Source of the DNA: Erwinia sorbitola
Lineage (GTDB): Bacteria > Pseudomonadota > Gammaproteobacteria > Enterobacterales > Enterobacteriaceae
Assembly: GCF_009738185.1 (NCBI RefSeq)
Contig: NZ_CP046509.1
Span: 2,049,501-2,113,500, forward strand
Direction: 5' to 3'
Length of the DNA stretch: 64,000 nucleotides
Below, piece by piece: positions 16,870-25,976 of this stretch; the first letter of the stretch is position 1; every line of letters begins with the position of its first letter. Under the pieces are notes generated by a model. It saw only the letters and a program-made list of their open reading frames with translations. It did not search any database and had not been told where the DNA came from. The translations under genes and the position numbers were made by a program.

Positions 16870-17766
16870 ATGCCAGAACGCGTACAGATCGCCCCACAGG
16901 GGCCATTATTTTCACCGCTGGTGATGGGATACTGGCGGCTGATGGAGTGGGGAATGACCTCACAGCAGCTTGTAGAATTTATTGAGCAACATCTGGAAAG
17001 CGGTATCAGTACGGTGGATCATGCCGATATTTACGGCGGCTACCAGTGTGAGGCAGAGTTTGGCAAAGCACTGCGTCTGCAACCCTCCCTGCGCCAGCGT
17101 CTGGAGCTGGTCACCAAATGCGGCATCGCCACCACGGCAGATCCGCAGCATGCTCTCGGTCACTACATCACTGACGCTGCGCATATTATCCATAGCGCGG
17201 AGAATTCACTGCGCTATTTTAATACCGACTACCTTGATCTGCTGTTAATACATCGTCCCGATCCGCTGATGGATGCCGACGAAGTCGCTGGTGCATTTCA
17301 GCATCTGCATCAGAGCGGCAAAGTGAAATATTTTGGCGTCTCTAACTTTACCCCGGCGCAATATTCGCTGTTGCAGTCGCGTCTGCCTTTCACTCTGGTT
17401 ACTAATCAGGTTGAGATCTCTCCGGTGCACCAGCCGCTGCTGCTGGATGGCACGCTGGATCAGTGTCAGCAGATGCGGGTCAGACCGATGGCCTGGTCAT
17501 GTCTGGGGGGCGGCAGCATGTTTACCTCTCCTGAGTATCAGCCGCTGCGCGATGAGCTGGCGCTGATCCAGCAGGAGACGGCAGCAGACAATATAGAACA
17601 GCTGATCTATGCCTGGATTATGCAGCTGCCGTCGAAGCCGCTGCCAATCATTGGTAGTGGCAAGATTGAGCGGGTCAGGCTGGCGGCGAAAGCTGCTCAC
17701 ATCTCCCTGTCACGTCAGCAGTGGTTCCGCATCCGCAAAGCCGCACTTGGCTATGATGTGCCGTAA
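16870..17766 (+). CDS. ydhF: Aldo/keto reductase YdhF
   Basis: Predicted NADPH-dependent oxidoreductase with a TIM-barrel AKR fold; physiological substrate unknown. The 298 residues equal the E. coli length. Family motifs: VDHADIYGGYQCE (catalytic Asp and Tyr), LLLIHRPDPL, FGVSNFTPAQ, NQVEISPVHQPLL and the cofactor-binding LPIIGSGKIERV. The ATG at 16870 is preceded by GGGAG. In E. coli sodC lies between ydhF and ydhK; here only 30 bp separate the convergent genes. Confidence 0.93.
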   Translation: MPERVQIAPQGPLFSPLVMGYWRLMEWGMTSQQLVEFIEQHLESGISTVDHADIYGGYQCEAEFGKALRLQPSLRQRLELVTKCGIATTADPQHALGHYITDAAHIIHSAENSLRYFNTDYLDLLLIHRPDPLMDADEVAGAFQHLHQSGKVKYFGVSNFTPAQYSLLQSRLPFTLVTNQVEISPVHQPLLLDGTLDQCQQMRVRPMAWSCLGGGSMFTSPEYQPLRDELALIQQETAADNIEQLIYAWIMQLPSKPLPIIGSGKIERVRLAAKAAHISLSRQQWFRIRKAALGYDVP

Positions 17767-17796
17767 AGAGGGCTGCCAGTCCCACGGCAAATACCT

Positions 17797-19797
17797 TTAA
17801 GTTGTCTGCAATCGCGATAGCGAACAGTACAAACGCCAGATAACCCCGGCAAGCTCGATCTCCTCTGCCTGCCGGGAGTCACTCAGTTTATTAATACGCT
17901 CCTGCAACGTTTTTAACGTATCGTTGAGGGGATTATGATGGACGCCTCGTTCGCTGATTATCGATTGTAAATCACGCAGCACAGCGTCGCGTATGCTGGC
18001 CAGCGCGGCTGAATCTGTTTTCCATTCGCGCAAAATCCACGCTACGTGCGAACAGTTCAGCAATACCACTCCCCAGCGCATCAGCCAAAGGTGCGCCTGC
18101 TCGTCACGACTGTTTTTGAGCTGGTTAATATGATGATAAACCACGGATTCAAATTCATTCTTACTGAGCCGTGGATGCCTGCCCAGCTGGTTAATAAACT
18201 CACGGCGCAAAGCCCGTATATGGCGTCTGCCGCGGCGCTTATCGGAACTGGGGCGCAAGATACTATAGGCAAGCCAGACCAGGGCAACACCTAAGACTTT
18301 GGCCAGATTCTGATTCATAAAATCCTGATAGTCATAGGTGGGAGGATTGGTAAGTGCCAGAAATGAACCCATAAAAACAATCAGTTGCCCCCAAAGAGCA
18401 GCCCGTTTTTTTTGCTGTAGCTTGAGTAGCTGCATGGTGATAAGCAGTGGAAAGAGCACCACCAGGAACTGCCAAAGCACCGTGACCTGCACCATAAACC
18501 CAAACTTCATTACAAAGGTGAAAAGTGACAGCAATCCCAGGGTCTTAATCAGCAGCGTAGCACTACTGACGGGCGAGGGCGAAGATGAATAGAGTACGCA
18601 GCTGATGGCAGCCAGCGTCAGTGCAGAATCACCGGCATCCCACTGAGTGATGATGCAAAATCCAGTGGCAAGGAAAATAACGCTGAAGGTACGCAGGGCA
18701 TTCCAGCTGGCTTCCGCGCCGTCTGACTCACTGGCCAGTGAGGGCACCGCCGGTGGATTAAGATCCGTATGATTGTCTGCCCGCTCAAACTGACGTAGCC
18801 AGCGTGCAATATTCAAATACAGCCAGCAGAAATAGCGTAACCGCTCCCAGAAAGCCCGGTGCCGGTAATCCGCACTGTCGGTGGGTGCGGCACGGTATAA
18901 GATCTTCGCCAGATAATATTTATCCGTTTCGCCTCTTACAATTGCCTCCAGCAGTTCATGCATCGCAGTGAACATGCTTTCCGGCGGATTATCCCAGTTC
19001 AGCAACATGCGGCGCAGGCTGGAGATTACGCTGGTCAGGCGCAGCTGCTGGTGTAATACATATTTCAGAACATTGTTCTGGCGGCGGAAGCGATAATGGC
19101 TCCAGAATGCCTGAATTCGTAACAGGTTAATCGTCAGAATCTCACCGATAACATTTTCGTGAGCCTGGCGGATCGTGAGGGTATCCTCTTTCTGCAACAG
19201 CATCATTGCGTGGTCGATCAGCTTACTGTGCATCTCTTTCAGCGAGTTGATCAACGCGTCCCCATCGGAGGTGCTGGGCAGGATCATCATCATCAGTGCG
19301 CCACATAAAATCCCGGAGATCACCTCGCATACCCGCGCCTGAGCAATCGTCCATATACTATTGATCTCAACCACATTAATAGTGGTAAACGCGATGATGG
19401 CTGCGGTATAACCCGCCAGGGAAAAGGCGTATGCCACATTGTTTTGATGATGGTTGGACACCCAGGTACACACGGCCAGCCACCCTGAAATAGAAAAGGC
19501 GAAAAGCCAGGGTTCGTCCAGCGTATGACCGGCGATAATCAGCGCCGCCGTGGCACCAAGCATACTGCCCACGATGCGCCCGAGGCTTTTACTGATAACG
19601 CCGCCTACGGTAGGAAAACTTACTACCGCAGCAGAGGTCATTGCCCAGTATGGCTCATCCAGTTGCAAGCCATACGCGATACTCAGCGCCAGACACATGG
19701 CGATGGTATTACGCAGCGCATAACGCCACTGCGGGCTGGTGGCTTTTAGCCATGGCAGTTGTTTAAGATCCAGCAGCGTGAGGTTAACAGGTTTCAT
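17797..19797 (-). CDS. ydhK: FUSC-family efflux component YdhK
   Basis: A 666-residue inner-membrane protein of the aromatic acid exporter/fusaric acid resistance (AaeB-like) family, with two blocks of membrane helices (about 25-165 and 370-510) and cytoplasmic domains between and after. Motifs such as PYWAMTSAAVVSFPTVGGVISKS are typical. It is the last gene of a ydhI-ydhJ-ydhK operon and overlaps ydhJ by 4 bp (ATGA). By analogy with AaeXAB it would pair with the YdhJ adaptor to export aromatic or weak acids; substrate unproven. Confidence 0.9.
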   Translation of the reverse strand: MKPVNLTLLDLKQLPWLKATSPQWRYALRNTIAMCLALSIAYGLQLDEPYWAMTSAAVVSFPTVGGVISKSLGRIVGSMLGATAALIIAGHTLDEPWLFAFSISGWLAVCTWVSNHHQNNVAYAFSLAGYTAAIIAFTTINVVEINSIWTIAQARVCEVISGILCGALMMMILPSTSDGDALINSLKEMHSKLIDHAMMLLQKEDTLTIRQAHENVIGEILTINLLRIQAFWSHYRFRRQNNVLKYVLHQQLRLTSVISSLRRMLLNWDNPPESMFTAMHELLEAIVRGETDKYYLAKILYRAAPTDSADYRHRAFWERLRYFCWLYLNIARWLRQFERADNHTDLNPPAVPSLASESDGAEASWNALRTFSVIFLATGFCIITQWDAGDSALTLAAISCVLYSSSPSPVSSATLLIKTLGLLSLFTFVMKFGFMVQVTVLWQFLVVLFPLLITMQLLKLQQKKRAALWGQLIVFMGSFLALTNPPTYDYQDFMNQNLAKVLGVALVWLAYSILRPSSDKRRGRRHIRALRREFINQLGRHPRLSKNEFESVVYHHINQLKNSRDEQAHLWLMRWGVVLLNCSHVAWILREWKTDSAALASIRDAVLRDLQSIISERGVHHNPLNDTLKTLQERINKLSDSRQAEEIELAGVIWRLYCSLSRLQTT

Positions 19798-20651
19798 TGT
19801 TCAACGGAGATGGTGCAGGTGGTTCCGGCGACCAGCAGCAAATTGGGTGGAGTATTGGTCAGGCGGATACGTATTGGCACGCGCTGGGCCAGCCGCACCC
19901 AGGGGATATTCGGTTTAATATCGGGTACCAGACCGCTGTCAGATTCGATGCTCTGATCGTAAATGGCGCGACCGATACTCTCCACAACACCGGTTAACGG
20001 CTGGTTATTACTGTAGAGGACGATATTGGCCGCCGCACCCGTGTGGATATGGCGCAGTTTGGTCTCTTCAAAATAACCCATGATGTAAAACGAATGACTG
20101 TCTACCAGCACGAACAGCGGCGAGCCGGTTGAAGCATAGTTACCCACGCGGGTTTCAAGGTTGTTGATCCAGCCGTCGGTCGGGGCGTAAACCTTGGTTT
20201 GCGACAGGTTCCAGCGTGCGCGATCCAGTTCAGCCTGTGATGCTTTGGCGGTGGCGACCATGGCCTTAACAGTCAGATTAGCTACATCAAGATCTTCTTC
20301 TGAAATGACGTTGCGCGGCAGACTCTGACGACGATGTGCCTCATGTTGTGCTTTGACAAGGTCTGACTGCGCTTTTGCCAACTGAGCTTCGGCATTCAAC
20401 ACCGCGATGCGATAAGGCTCATCATCAAGGGTAAACAGCAGGGTGCCTTTCTTCACAAACTGGTTATCTTCCACATCCAGCCCTACGATACGCCCGGCGA
20501 CCTGAGGGGTAATATTAACCAGTTCAGCCCTGACTTTCCCATCACGCGTCCAGGGGGCCTGCATATAAAAGTTCCATAACCACCAGCCGGCACAGAGTGC
20601 CACCGCAAAGAAAATTATTGTGGTGAAGTACTTAAGTGAACTCAGATTCAT
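19794..20651 (-). CDS. ydhJ: HlyD/AaeA-type membrane fusion protein YdhJ
   Basis: Periplasmic adaptor of 285 residues anchored by one N-terminal helix (about 7-30). It has a biotinyl-lipoyl-like hairpin (ITPQVAGRIVGLDVEDNQFV and APTDGWINNLETRVGNYAS) around a short coiled coil (LNAEAQLAKAQSDLVKAQHE) and a beta-barrel end. The length equals E. coli YdhJ. It lies 9 bp after ydhI and overlaps ydhK, so the three are translated together as a tripartite-style exporter. Confidence 0.92.
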   Translation of the reverse strand: MNLSSLKYFTTIIFFAVALCAGWWLWNFYMQAPWTRDGKVRAELVNITPQVAGRIVGLDVEDNQFVKKGTLLFTLDDEPYRIAVLNAEAQLAKAQSDLVKAQHEAHRRQSLPRNVISEEDLDVANLTVKAMVATAKASQAELDRARWNLSQTKVYAPTDGWINNLETRVGNYASTGSPLFVLVDSHSFYIMGYFEETKLRHIHTGAAANIVLYSNNQPLTGVVESIGRAIYDQSIESDSGLVPDIKPNIPWVRLAQRVPIRIRLTNTPPNLLLVAGTTCTISVEQ

Positions 20652-20660
20652 AACATTACA

Positions 20661-20897
20661 TTACCTGATGATCAGCAGCCCCAAAGCGGCCGCGATGCAG
20701 AGAATAAACAGGGAAAGATCCAATAAAGTGGGGTGCCAGATCTCACCCGAATACATCCAGTCACGAAGCAACGGGTGAAGCAGCAGCCAGAAAAAAAAGC
20801 CCAGCAGAACAGGTTTGAACAGCGGTGGGAAAAAAAGCGAATCTCCGAAAACCAGTTCGGTGATGGGGCTGGTAGCAGGCAGAATTGACGTTATCAC
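20661..20897 (-). CDS. ydhI: YdhI, DUF1656 small membrane protein
   Basis: A 78-residue protein with two or three membrane helices, the AaeX-like small partner of the YdhJK exporter. The GTG at 20897 gives the E. coli length and has AGGA 9 nt upstream; a GTG eight codons earlier is the alternative. The family segment FGDSLFFPPLFKPVLLGF is followed by a conserved GEIWHPTLLDLSLF. It opens the operon and is divergent from slyA. E. coli has the same arrangement. Confidence 0.87.
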   Translation of the reverse strand: MITSILPATSPITELVFGDSLFFPPLFKPVLLGFFFWLLLHPLLRDWMYSGEIWHPTLLDLSLFILCIAAALGLLIIR

Positions 20898-21019
20898 ACA
20901 CAAAATTCCTATGATTGGCACAATGCAGGCGAAGCATAGCTGAAGAGATCCCTCTGCCGATGATGGATTTGTGTTTTACCTTGTAAACTCGCAGAATAGT
21001 CTAAAATCATGCTTGATAG

Positions 21020-21031
21020 CTAGCAAGCTAA
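21020..21031. promoter_or_regulatory. SlyA operator before slyA
   Basis: CTAGCAAGCTAA matches the SlyA consensus TTAGCAAGCTAA in 11 of 12 bases. It lies 17 bp upstream of the slyA start, so SlyA should repress itself and could also influence ydhI on the other strand. Confidence 0.8.
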
Positions 21032-21047
21032 TTATAAGGGGTGGGAA

Positions 21048-21485
21048 TTGGATACAACTCTGGGAACAGACCTGTCAAGGCTGGTGCGCATCTGGCGCGC
21101 ATTAATTGATCAACGATTAAAACCGCTGGAGCTGACGCAGACCCACTGGGTGACGTTACACAACATCCATCAGCTTCCGCCGGAGCAATCGCAAATCCAG
21201 CTGGCAAAAGCCATTGGTATTGAACAGCCTTCCCTGGTGCGGACACTCGACCAGCTGGAAGAGAAAGGGTTAATTACACGCAGTACCTGCGCCAGCGATC
21301 GCCGGGCCAAGCGTATCAGCCTTACTGAGCAGGCCGCGCCGATTATTACTCAGGTTGAGCATGTTATTGAGGCCACCCGTGATGATATCCTGGCGGGGAT
21401 TTCGCAGCCTGAGATCGACAAAATGGTCACGCTGATTGCCAGGCTGGAAAAAAACATTCTTGAGCTTCACGGAAAAGACGAATAA
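21048..21485 (+). CDS. slyA: MarR-family transcriptional regulator SlyA
   Basis: A 145-residue dimeric winged-helix regulator that counters H-NS silencing and controls virulence and stress genes. The start is TTG at 21048 (GGGGTGGGAA upstream), as also known for enterobacterial slyA. The wing-HTH core RLVRIWRALIDQRLKPLELT, AKAIGIEQPSLVRTLDQLEE and the wing ASDRRAKRI are nearly unchanged from E. coli. The C-terminal dimerisation helices vary more. In E. coli-like backbones it is divergent from ydhIJK and convergent with slyB, as here. RovA and Hor are its orthologues in Yersinia and soft-rot bacteria. Confidence 0.97.
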   Translation: MDTTLGTDLSRLVRIWRALIDQRLKPLELTQTHWVTLHNIHQLPPEQSQIQLAKAIGIEQPSLVRTLDQLEEKGLITRSTCASDRRAKRISLTEQAAPIITQVEHVIEATRDDILAGISQPEIDKMVTLIARLEKNILELHGKDE

Positions 21486-21515
21486 AAAAAACCGGCATAA
21501 TAAGCCGGTTTTTTT
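21484..21515. terminator. Bidirectional terminator between slyA and slyB
   Basis: ACCGGC (21491-21496) pairs with GCCGGT (21504-21509), preceded by A7 and followed by T6. It serves the two convergent genes. Confidence 0.9.
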
Positions 21516-21532
21516 ATGCCAGTCGCCCGGCA

Positions 21533-22000
21533 TTAGCGTGGGGAAACTGTTACCTGGCTGCCGTTTGCGGCCATTGCCACGCGCTGACCAACAGAGTAGC
21601 GGCTTGCCGCCTGTTTCTGAACCACGATGATAGTGTTGCCATCATCTTTGCGGATTTCCAGCTCTACGCCCTGACTTTTGTTCATGGCGCCCTGAACGCT
21701 CTGACCGGCAACACCGCCTGCTACCGCACCTGCTGCGGTTGCCAGCTTACGTCCGGTACCGCCGCCAACGGAGTTCCCAAGGAAGCCACCCAATACCGCA
21801 CCACCAATTGCACCGATCACGTTGGTGTCATCGCCACCCTGAATCTGAACGGGACGAACAGCGACCAGCGTACCGTAGGTGACTGTCTGGATCTGCTTGG
21901 CCTCAGAGGCGCTGTAAACATCACCGGACAGCGTATTATCATTTACACAGCCAGCCAGCGTTATCCCGGCAAGCGCCACGATTAATAAACGCATCATCAT
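21533..22000 (-). CDS. slyB: Outer-membrane lipoprotein SlyB
   Basis: A 155-residue lipoprotein with signal MMMRLLIVALAGITLAGC, where the lipobox LAGC sets the lipidated Cys at 18. Position +2 Val fits outer-membrane sorting. A central glycine-zipper region (VIGAIGGAVLGGFLGNSVGG and AAGAVAGGVAGQ) and a C-terminal beta domain follow. It stabilises the outer membrane under stress and belongs to the PhoPQ regulon in E. coli and Salmonella. A TATAAT lies 60 bp upstream on the minus strand (22065-22060), but I could not find a clear PhoP box. Confidence 0.96.
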   Translation of the reverse strand: MMMRLLIVALAGITLAGCVNDNTLSGDVYSASEAKQIQTVTYGTLVAVRPVQIQGGDDTNVIGAIGGAVLGGFLGNSVGGGTGRKLATAAGAVAGGVAGQSVQGAMNKSQGVELEIRKDDGNTIIVVQKQAASRYSVGQRVAMAANGSQVTVSPR

Positions 22001-22276
22001 CTTTAAAACTCCTATGTGTAGCAGTCGCTGCGGATCGTCGGGCAGCGGTCAAAGTCGCTATTATAAGGCACAAGCGGTGCATTTCTTACTATTAGTTTGT
22101 AAAAGCACCGCAGAAAGATAACTGCAATTGCTTAAACAAGGTATCAATCACCGTGAAAAATGCCTGCTGGTTCACAGAGCAAAGAAAAGATCACTAAATC
22201 ATAGAATTGCCGCGTCAATTTTGCCAGGCTGGCGCAATAAAACTCATACACCCCGCAGACGGGATAAGGCGAAGGC

Positions 22277-23395
22277 ATGAAATCAGGGCGATTTATTGGC
22301 GTTATGTCCGGCACCAGCCTCGACGGCATTGACGTGGTGATGGCAGTAATTGATGAACAGATGGTAGCCCAGCAGGCCAGTTACAGTCATCCGATCCCCC
22401 AGGAGCTGCGTCAGCAAATTCTGGCGATCTGTCAGGGCCAGTCGCTGACGCTGTCGCAGTTAGGGCAACTGGACACCCGCTTAGGTCGGCTGTTTGCTGA
22501 AGCCGTTCAGGCGTTACTGAAACAGCAGGGGCTGTCAGGCGAAGATATTACCGCCATTGGCTGCCACGGACAGACCGTGTGGCATGAGCCGCAGGGGGAT
22601 GCGCCGAATACGCTGCAAATTGGTGACAATAACCAGATTGCAGCCGCGACCGGCATCACCGTCGTGGGCGACTTCCGGCGGCGTGATATGGCGCTGGGCG
22701 GGCAGGGCGCTCCGCTGGTTCCGGCTTTTCATCATGCGGTATTAATGCATCCCGGCGAGCGCCGTATGGTGCTGAACATCGGTGGTATTGCGAACCTCTC
22801 ACTGCTACTGCCTGGGCAGAAGCTGCGCGGATTTGATACCGGCCCCGGGAATATGCTGCTGGATGCCTGGATCTGGCGTCAGCAGGGCAAACCCTATGAT
22901 AAAGACGGAGCATGGGGAGCCGGAGGCAGCGTGGTCTGGCCGCTGTTGCAACAGATGCTCAACGATCCCTATTTTTCCCTCAGCGCGCCGAAAAGCACCG
23001 GGCGTGAATATTTCAACCTCAGCTGGCTGGAGCAGCAGCTCTCATCCTTCCCGGGCTTACCTGCGCAGGATGTCCAGGCAACGCTGGTGGAGCTGACCGC
23101 CACCACAATTGCGCAGCAGGTTTTACTCAGTGGAGGCTGCGATCGTCTGCTGGTGTGCGGCGGCGGCGGCCATAACCCACAGCTCATGGCGCGTCTGGCG
23201 GCACAGCTGGCGGGAACGGAGGTGACGAGCACCGACAAGGCGGGTATCAGCGGAGATGATATGGAAGCGCTGGCTTTTGCGTGGCTGGCATGGTGCACAC
23301 TCAGCGGGTTACCGGGTAATTTACCGTCCGTTACCGGCGCACGCGAAGCCAGTGTGATAGGCGCTATATTCCCGGCAAATCGGCCTTTTCGCTGA
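22277..23395 (+). CDS. anmK: Anhydro-N-acetylmuramic acid kinase
   Basis: Phosphorylates and opens 1,6-anhydro-MurNAc to MurNAc-6-phosphate in peptidoglycan recycling. A 372-residue ASKHA-fold kinase. The N-terminal phosphate loop FIGVMSGTSLDGIDVVM and the second ATP-binding part LLVCGGGGHNPQLMARL are clear, with the sugar-site motifs IGCHGQTVWH and NIGGIANLSLL. The ATG at 22277 follows GAAGGC. The next gene, mliC, also concerns cell-wall metabolism. Confidence 0.96.
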   Translation: MKSGRFIGVMSGTSLDGIDVVMAVIDEQMVAQQASYSHPIPQELRQQILAICQGQSLTLSQLGQLDTRLGRLFAEAVQALLKQQGLSGEDITAIGCHGQTVWHEPQGDAPNTLQIGDNNQIAAATGITVVGDFRRRDMALGGQGAPLVPAFHHAVLMHPGERRMVLNIGGIANLSLLLPGQKLRGFDTGPGNMLLDAWIWRQQGKPYDKDGAWGAGGSVVWPLLQQMLNDPYFSLSAPKSTGREYFNLSWLEQQLSSFPGLPAQDVQATLVELTATTIAQQVLLSGGCDRLLVCGGGGHNPQLMARLAAQLAGTEVTSTDKAGISGDDMEALAFAWLAWCTLSGLPGNLPSVTGAREASVIGAIFPANRPFR

Positions 23396-23457
23396 TTGCA
23401 TCAGCGCAAATGGTGATTTAGCCTGAACAGCGATCCCGTAACTTACAGGAATGAACA

Positions 23458-23778
23458 ATGAAAAAGTGGTACACCGCCGCTATGCTGGTGGCATTGTCAG
23501 GATGCAGCTATTTTCAGACCGCCACGCAGGAGCAGACCAGAACGTTGCATTATACCTGTGGCACGCTGCCTTTAACGGTCAAACTGGATAACAGTAAAGG
23601 CGAAGTGAGTCTGATACTCGACGGACAACAGCTGGTGCTGAAAGAGCAGCCAGCGGCCTCGGGCACGCGCTATGCCGACGACCATTACGCCTTCTGGTCT
23701 AAGGGTGACAGTGCCTTTATTGAGCGTAATGACAAGATCATTATCAATGATTGCCACCTGCAAGAGCCAGCATCTTAA
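23458..23778 (+). CDS. mliC: C-type lysozyme inhibitor lipoprotein MliC
   Basis: A 106-residue lipoprotein. Signal MKKWYTAAMLVALSGC has lipobox LSGC with Cys16 lipidated. The mature part is the MliC/PliC beta-barrel with an invariant Cys pair (YTCGTLPLTV and NDCHLQ) and the lysozyme-contacting loop SGTRYADDHYAFWSKGDSA. It blocks host c-type lysozyme at the envelope. AGGA lies 8 nt upstream. It sits 62 bp downstream of anmK, an arrangement shared with E. coli. Confidence 0.93.
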   Translation: MKKWYTAAMLVALSGCSYFQTATQEQTRTLHYTCGTLPLTVKLDNSKGEVSLILDGQQLVLKEQPAASGTRYADDHYAFWSKGDSAFIERNDKIIINDCHLQEPAS

Positions 23779-23842
23779 TCCATTGAACTATTGTGGGGTG
23801 CGGCGCACAATGCCGTATCCTTACTTATCAGAAGCCAGAGCA

Positions 23843-24499
23843 ATGACCGACAGCGACCATCTGCAACAAATTGCCCATCTGCGGCGTGAATACACTCGGG
23901 GCGGCCTGCGCCGTAAAGACCTGCCAGCTGACCCGTTAGCCCTTTTCGAACAGTGGATCAACCAGGCGGTGGACGCGCAGCTACCGGATCCAACCGCGAT
24001 GAGCGTGGCGACGGTTGATGAGCGCGGGCAGCCCTATCAGCGCATCGTACTGTTGAAGCATTTTGATCAGCGTGGCCTGGTATTTTACACCAACCTCGGC
24101 AGCCGCAAGGCGCAGCAGCTGGAACAAAATCCGCGTATCAGCCTGCTGTTCCCATGGCATATGCTTGAGCGCCAGGTGATGGTGCTGGGAAGCGTTGAGC
24201 GTCTCTCCACCCTCGAAGTTCTGAAGTATTTCCACAGTCGGCCACGTGACAGCCAGCTCGGGGCCTGGGTATCGAAACAGTCCAGCCGTATCTCGGCTCG
24301 CGGCATCCTTGAAGGTAAGTTCCTTGAACTGAAGCAGAAGTTCCAGCAGGGCGAAATCCCCTTGCCGAGTTTCTGGGGGGGTTACCGCGTAAAAATTGAC
24401 TCAATGGAGTTCTGGCAGGGCGGTGCTCATCGCCTTCATGACCGTTTTTTCTACCAGCGTGAAGATGACGCGTGGAAAATCGACCGTCTGGCACCCTGA
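23843..24499 (+). CDS. pdxH: Pyridoxamine 5'-phosphate oxidase
   Basis: FMN enzyme that oxidises pyridoxine or pyridoxamine 5'-phosphate to pyridoxal 5'-phosphate. The 218 residues from the ATG at 23843 match the E. coli length. The FMN/substrate segments QRIVLLKHFDQRGLVFYTN, GSRKAQQLEQNP, SRISARGILE and the C-terminal end WQGGAHRLHDRFFY...IDRLAP are present. The frame is open upstream into mliC, but that part is not pdxH-like. tyrS and the B6 salvage kinase pdxY follow. Confidence 0.97.
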   Translation: MTDSDHLQQIAHLRREYTRGGLRRKDLPADPLALFEQWINQAVDAQLPDPTAMSVATVDERGQPYQRIVLLKHFDQRGLVFYTNLGSRKAQQLEQNPRISLLFPWHMLERQVMVLGSVERLSTLEVLKYFHSRPRDSQLGAWVSKQSSRISARGILEGKFLELKQKFQQGEIPLPSFWGGYRVKIDSMEFWQGGAHRLHDRFFYQREDDAWKIDRLAP

Positions 24500-24631
24500 A
24501 CAGGAAATATTGCCCTAAATGGGTGGATCGCAGCGGCCTGGCCCTTTATTCTATATCCTTCATTTTTTTCCGCGTCCCGGCGGAAAGCTGTGTACCAGCT
24601 TAGGTGCAGACTTTTTCACATGGAGTCTTAG

Positions 24632-25906
24632 ATGGCCAGCAGTAACCTGATCAAACAATTGCAAGAGCGGGGCCTTGTCGCCCAGGTAACGGATGAAGAT
24701 GCGTTAGCAGAACGACTGGCACAGGGGCCAATCTCTCTCTATTGCGGCTTCGATCCTACCGCCGACAGCTTGCACTTGGGGCATCTGGTGCCGTTGCTCT
24801 GCCTGAAACGTTTTCAGGATGCCGGACATAAGCCAGTGGCTTTAGTCGGTGGCGCAACTGGCCTGATCGGCGACCCGAGCTTTAAAGCAGCGGAGCGCAA
24901 GCTGAACACCAGCGACACCGTGAGTGAGTGGGTTGAAAAAATTCGCCATCAGGTTGCTCCGTTCCTCAATTTCGACAGCGGCGACAATAGCGCTATTGCG
25001 GCCAATAACTATGACTGGTTTGGCAGCATGAACGTGCTGACCTTCCTGCGTGATATTGGCAAGCACTTCTCTGTTAACCAGATGATTAATAAAGAAGCGG
25101 TTAAGCAGCGCCTGAACCGTGACGATCAGGGGATCTCCTTTACCGAATTCTCTTATAACCTGTTGCAGGGTTACGACTTTGCCTGTCTGAACGAGCGCTA
25201 CGGCGTAGCATTACAGATTGGCGGCTCCGATCAGTGGGGTAACATCACCTCAGGTATCGACCTCACCCGTCGTCTGCATCAGAATCAGGTGTTCGGTCTG
25301 ACTGTGCCACTGATTACTAAATCTGACGGTACTAAATTCGGTAAAACTGAAGGCGGCGCAGTATGGCTGGATGCGAAAAAAACCAGTCCATATAAGTTCT
25401 ACCAGTTCTGGATTAATACCGCAGATAGCGATGTTTATCGCTTCCTGAAGTTCTTCACTTTCCTGAGCATTGAAGAGATCAACGCGCTGGAAGAGGAAGA
25501 TAAGAACAGCGGTAAAGCACCGCGCGCCCAGTATGTCCTGGCAGAGCTGGTAACTCGCCTGGTACATGGCGAAGAAGGCCTGGTAGCCGCACAGCGCATT
25601 ACCCAGAGCCTGTTCTCGGGTGCACTGAGTGAATTGACTGAGCAGGATCTGGCGCAGCTGGCGCAGGACGGCATGCCAGGGGTAGAGCTGGAAAAGGGCC
25701 TGGATTTACAGCAGGCGCTGGTTAACACCGAGCTGGCTCCATCCCGTGGTCAGGCACGTAAACTGATTGATGCGAAATCCATCAGCATCAACGGTGTGCT
25801 GCAAACCGAGGCAGAATATGCCTTCGTTGATGCTGACCGCCTGTTTGGCAAATATACCCTGCTGCGCCGTGGCAAAAAGAACTACAGCTTAATCAGCTGG
25901 AAATAA
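24632..25906 (+). CDS. tyrS: Tyrosyl-tRNA synthetase
   Basis: Class Ic aminoacyl-tRNA synthetase charging tRNA-Tyr; 424 residues, as in E. coli. The Rossmann domain has the HIGH-type HLGH in DSLHLGHLVPL (about residue 50), the tyrosine pocket LLQGYDFACL and GGSDQWGN, and the KMSKS-type KFGKT near residue 234. The C-terminal S4 RNA-binding domain begins near SRGQARKLIDAKSI. GGAG lies 8 nt upstream. A hairpin terminator at 25929 separates it from pdxY. Confidence 0.98.
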   Translation: MASSNLIKQLQERGLVAQVTDEDALAERLAQGPISLYCGFDPTADSLHLGHLVPLLCLKRFQDAGHKPVALVGGATGLIGDPSFKAAERKLNTSDTVSEWVEKIRHQVAPFLNFDSGDNSAIAANNYDWFGSMNVLTFLRDIGKHFSVNQMINKEAVKQRLNRDDQGISFTEFSYNLLQGYDFACLNERYGVALQIGGSDQWGNITSGIDLTRRLHQNQVFGLTVPLITKSDGTKFGKTEGGAVWLDAKKTSPYKFYQFWINTADSDVYRFLKFFTFLSIEEINALEEEDKNSGKAPRAQYVLAELVTRLVHGEEGLVAAQRITQSLFSGALSELTEQDLAQLAQDGMPGVELEKGLDLQQALVNTELAPSRGQARKLIDAKSISINGVLQTEAEYAFVDADRLFGKYTLLRRGKKNYSLISWK

Positions 25907-25928
25907 AAATATAATCTGAGTAACAGGA

Positions 25929-25950
25929 AGCCGGCGATGCCGGCTTTTTT
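25929..25950 (+). terminator. Terminator after tyrS
   Basis: AGCCGGC (25929-25935) pairs with GCCGGCT (25939-25945) around a 3-nt loop, and T6 follows. It lies 22 bp past the tyrS stop, so pdxY may depend on readthrough or its own promoter. Confidence 0.88.
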
Positions 25951-25976
25951 CAGGCAAGCAAGGTCAGAGTCTCGCG

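Noticed and set aside
22001..22276. PhoP box before slyB
   Set aside because: Only single TGTTTA-like half near 22135 and no paired half at 5-bp spacing; a TATAAT is present but the box is not.
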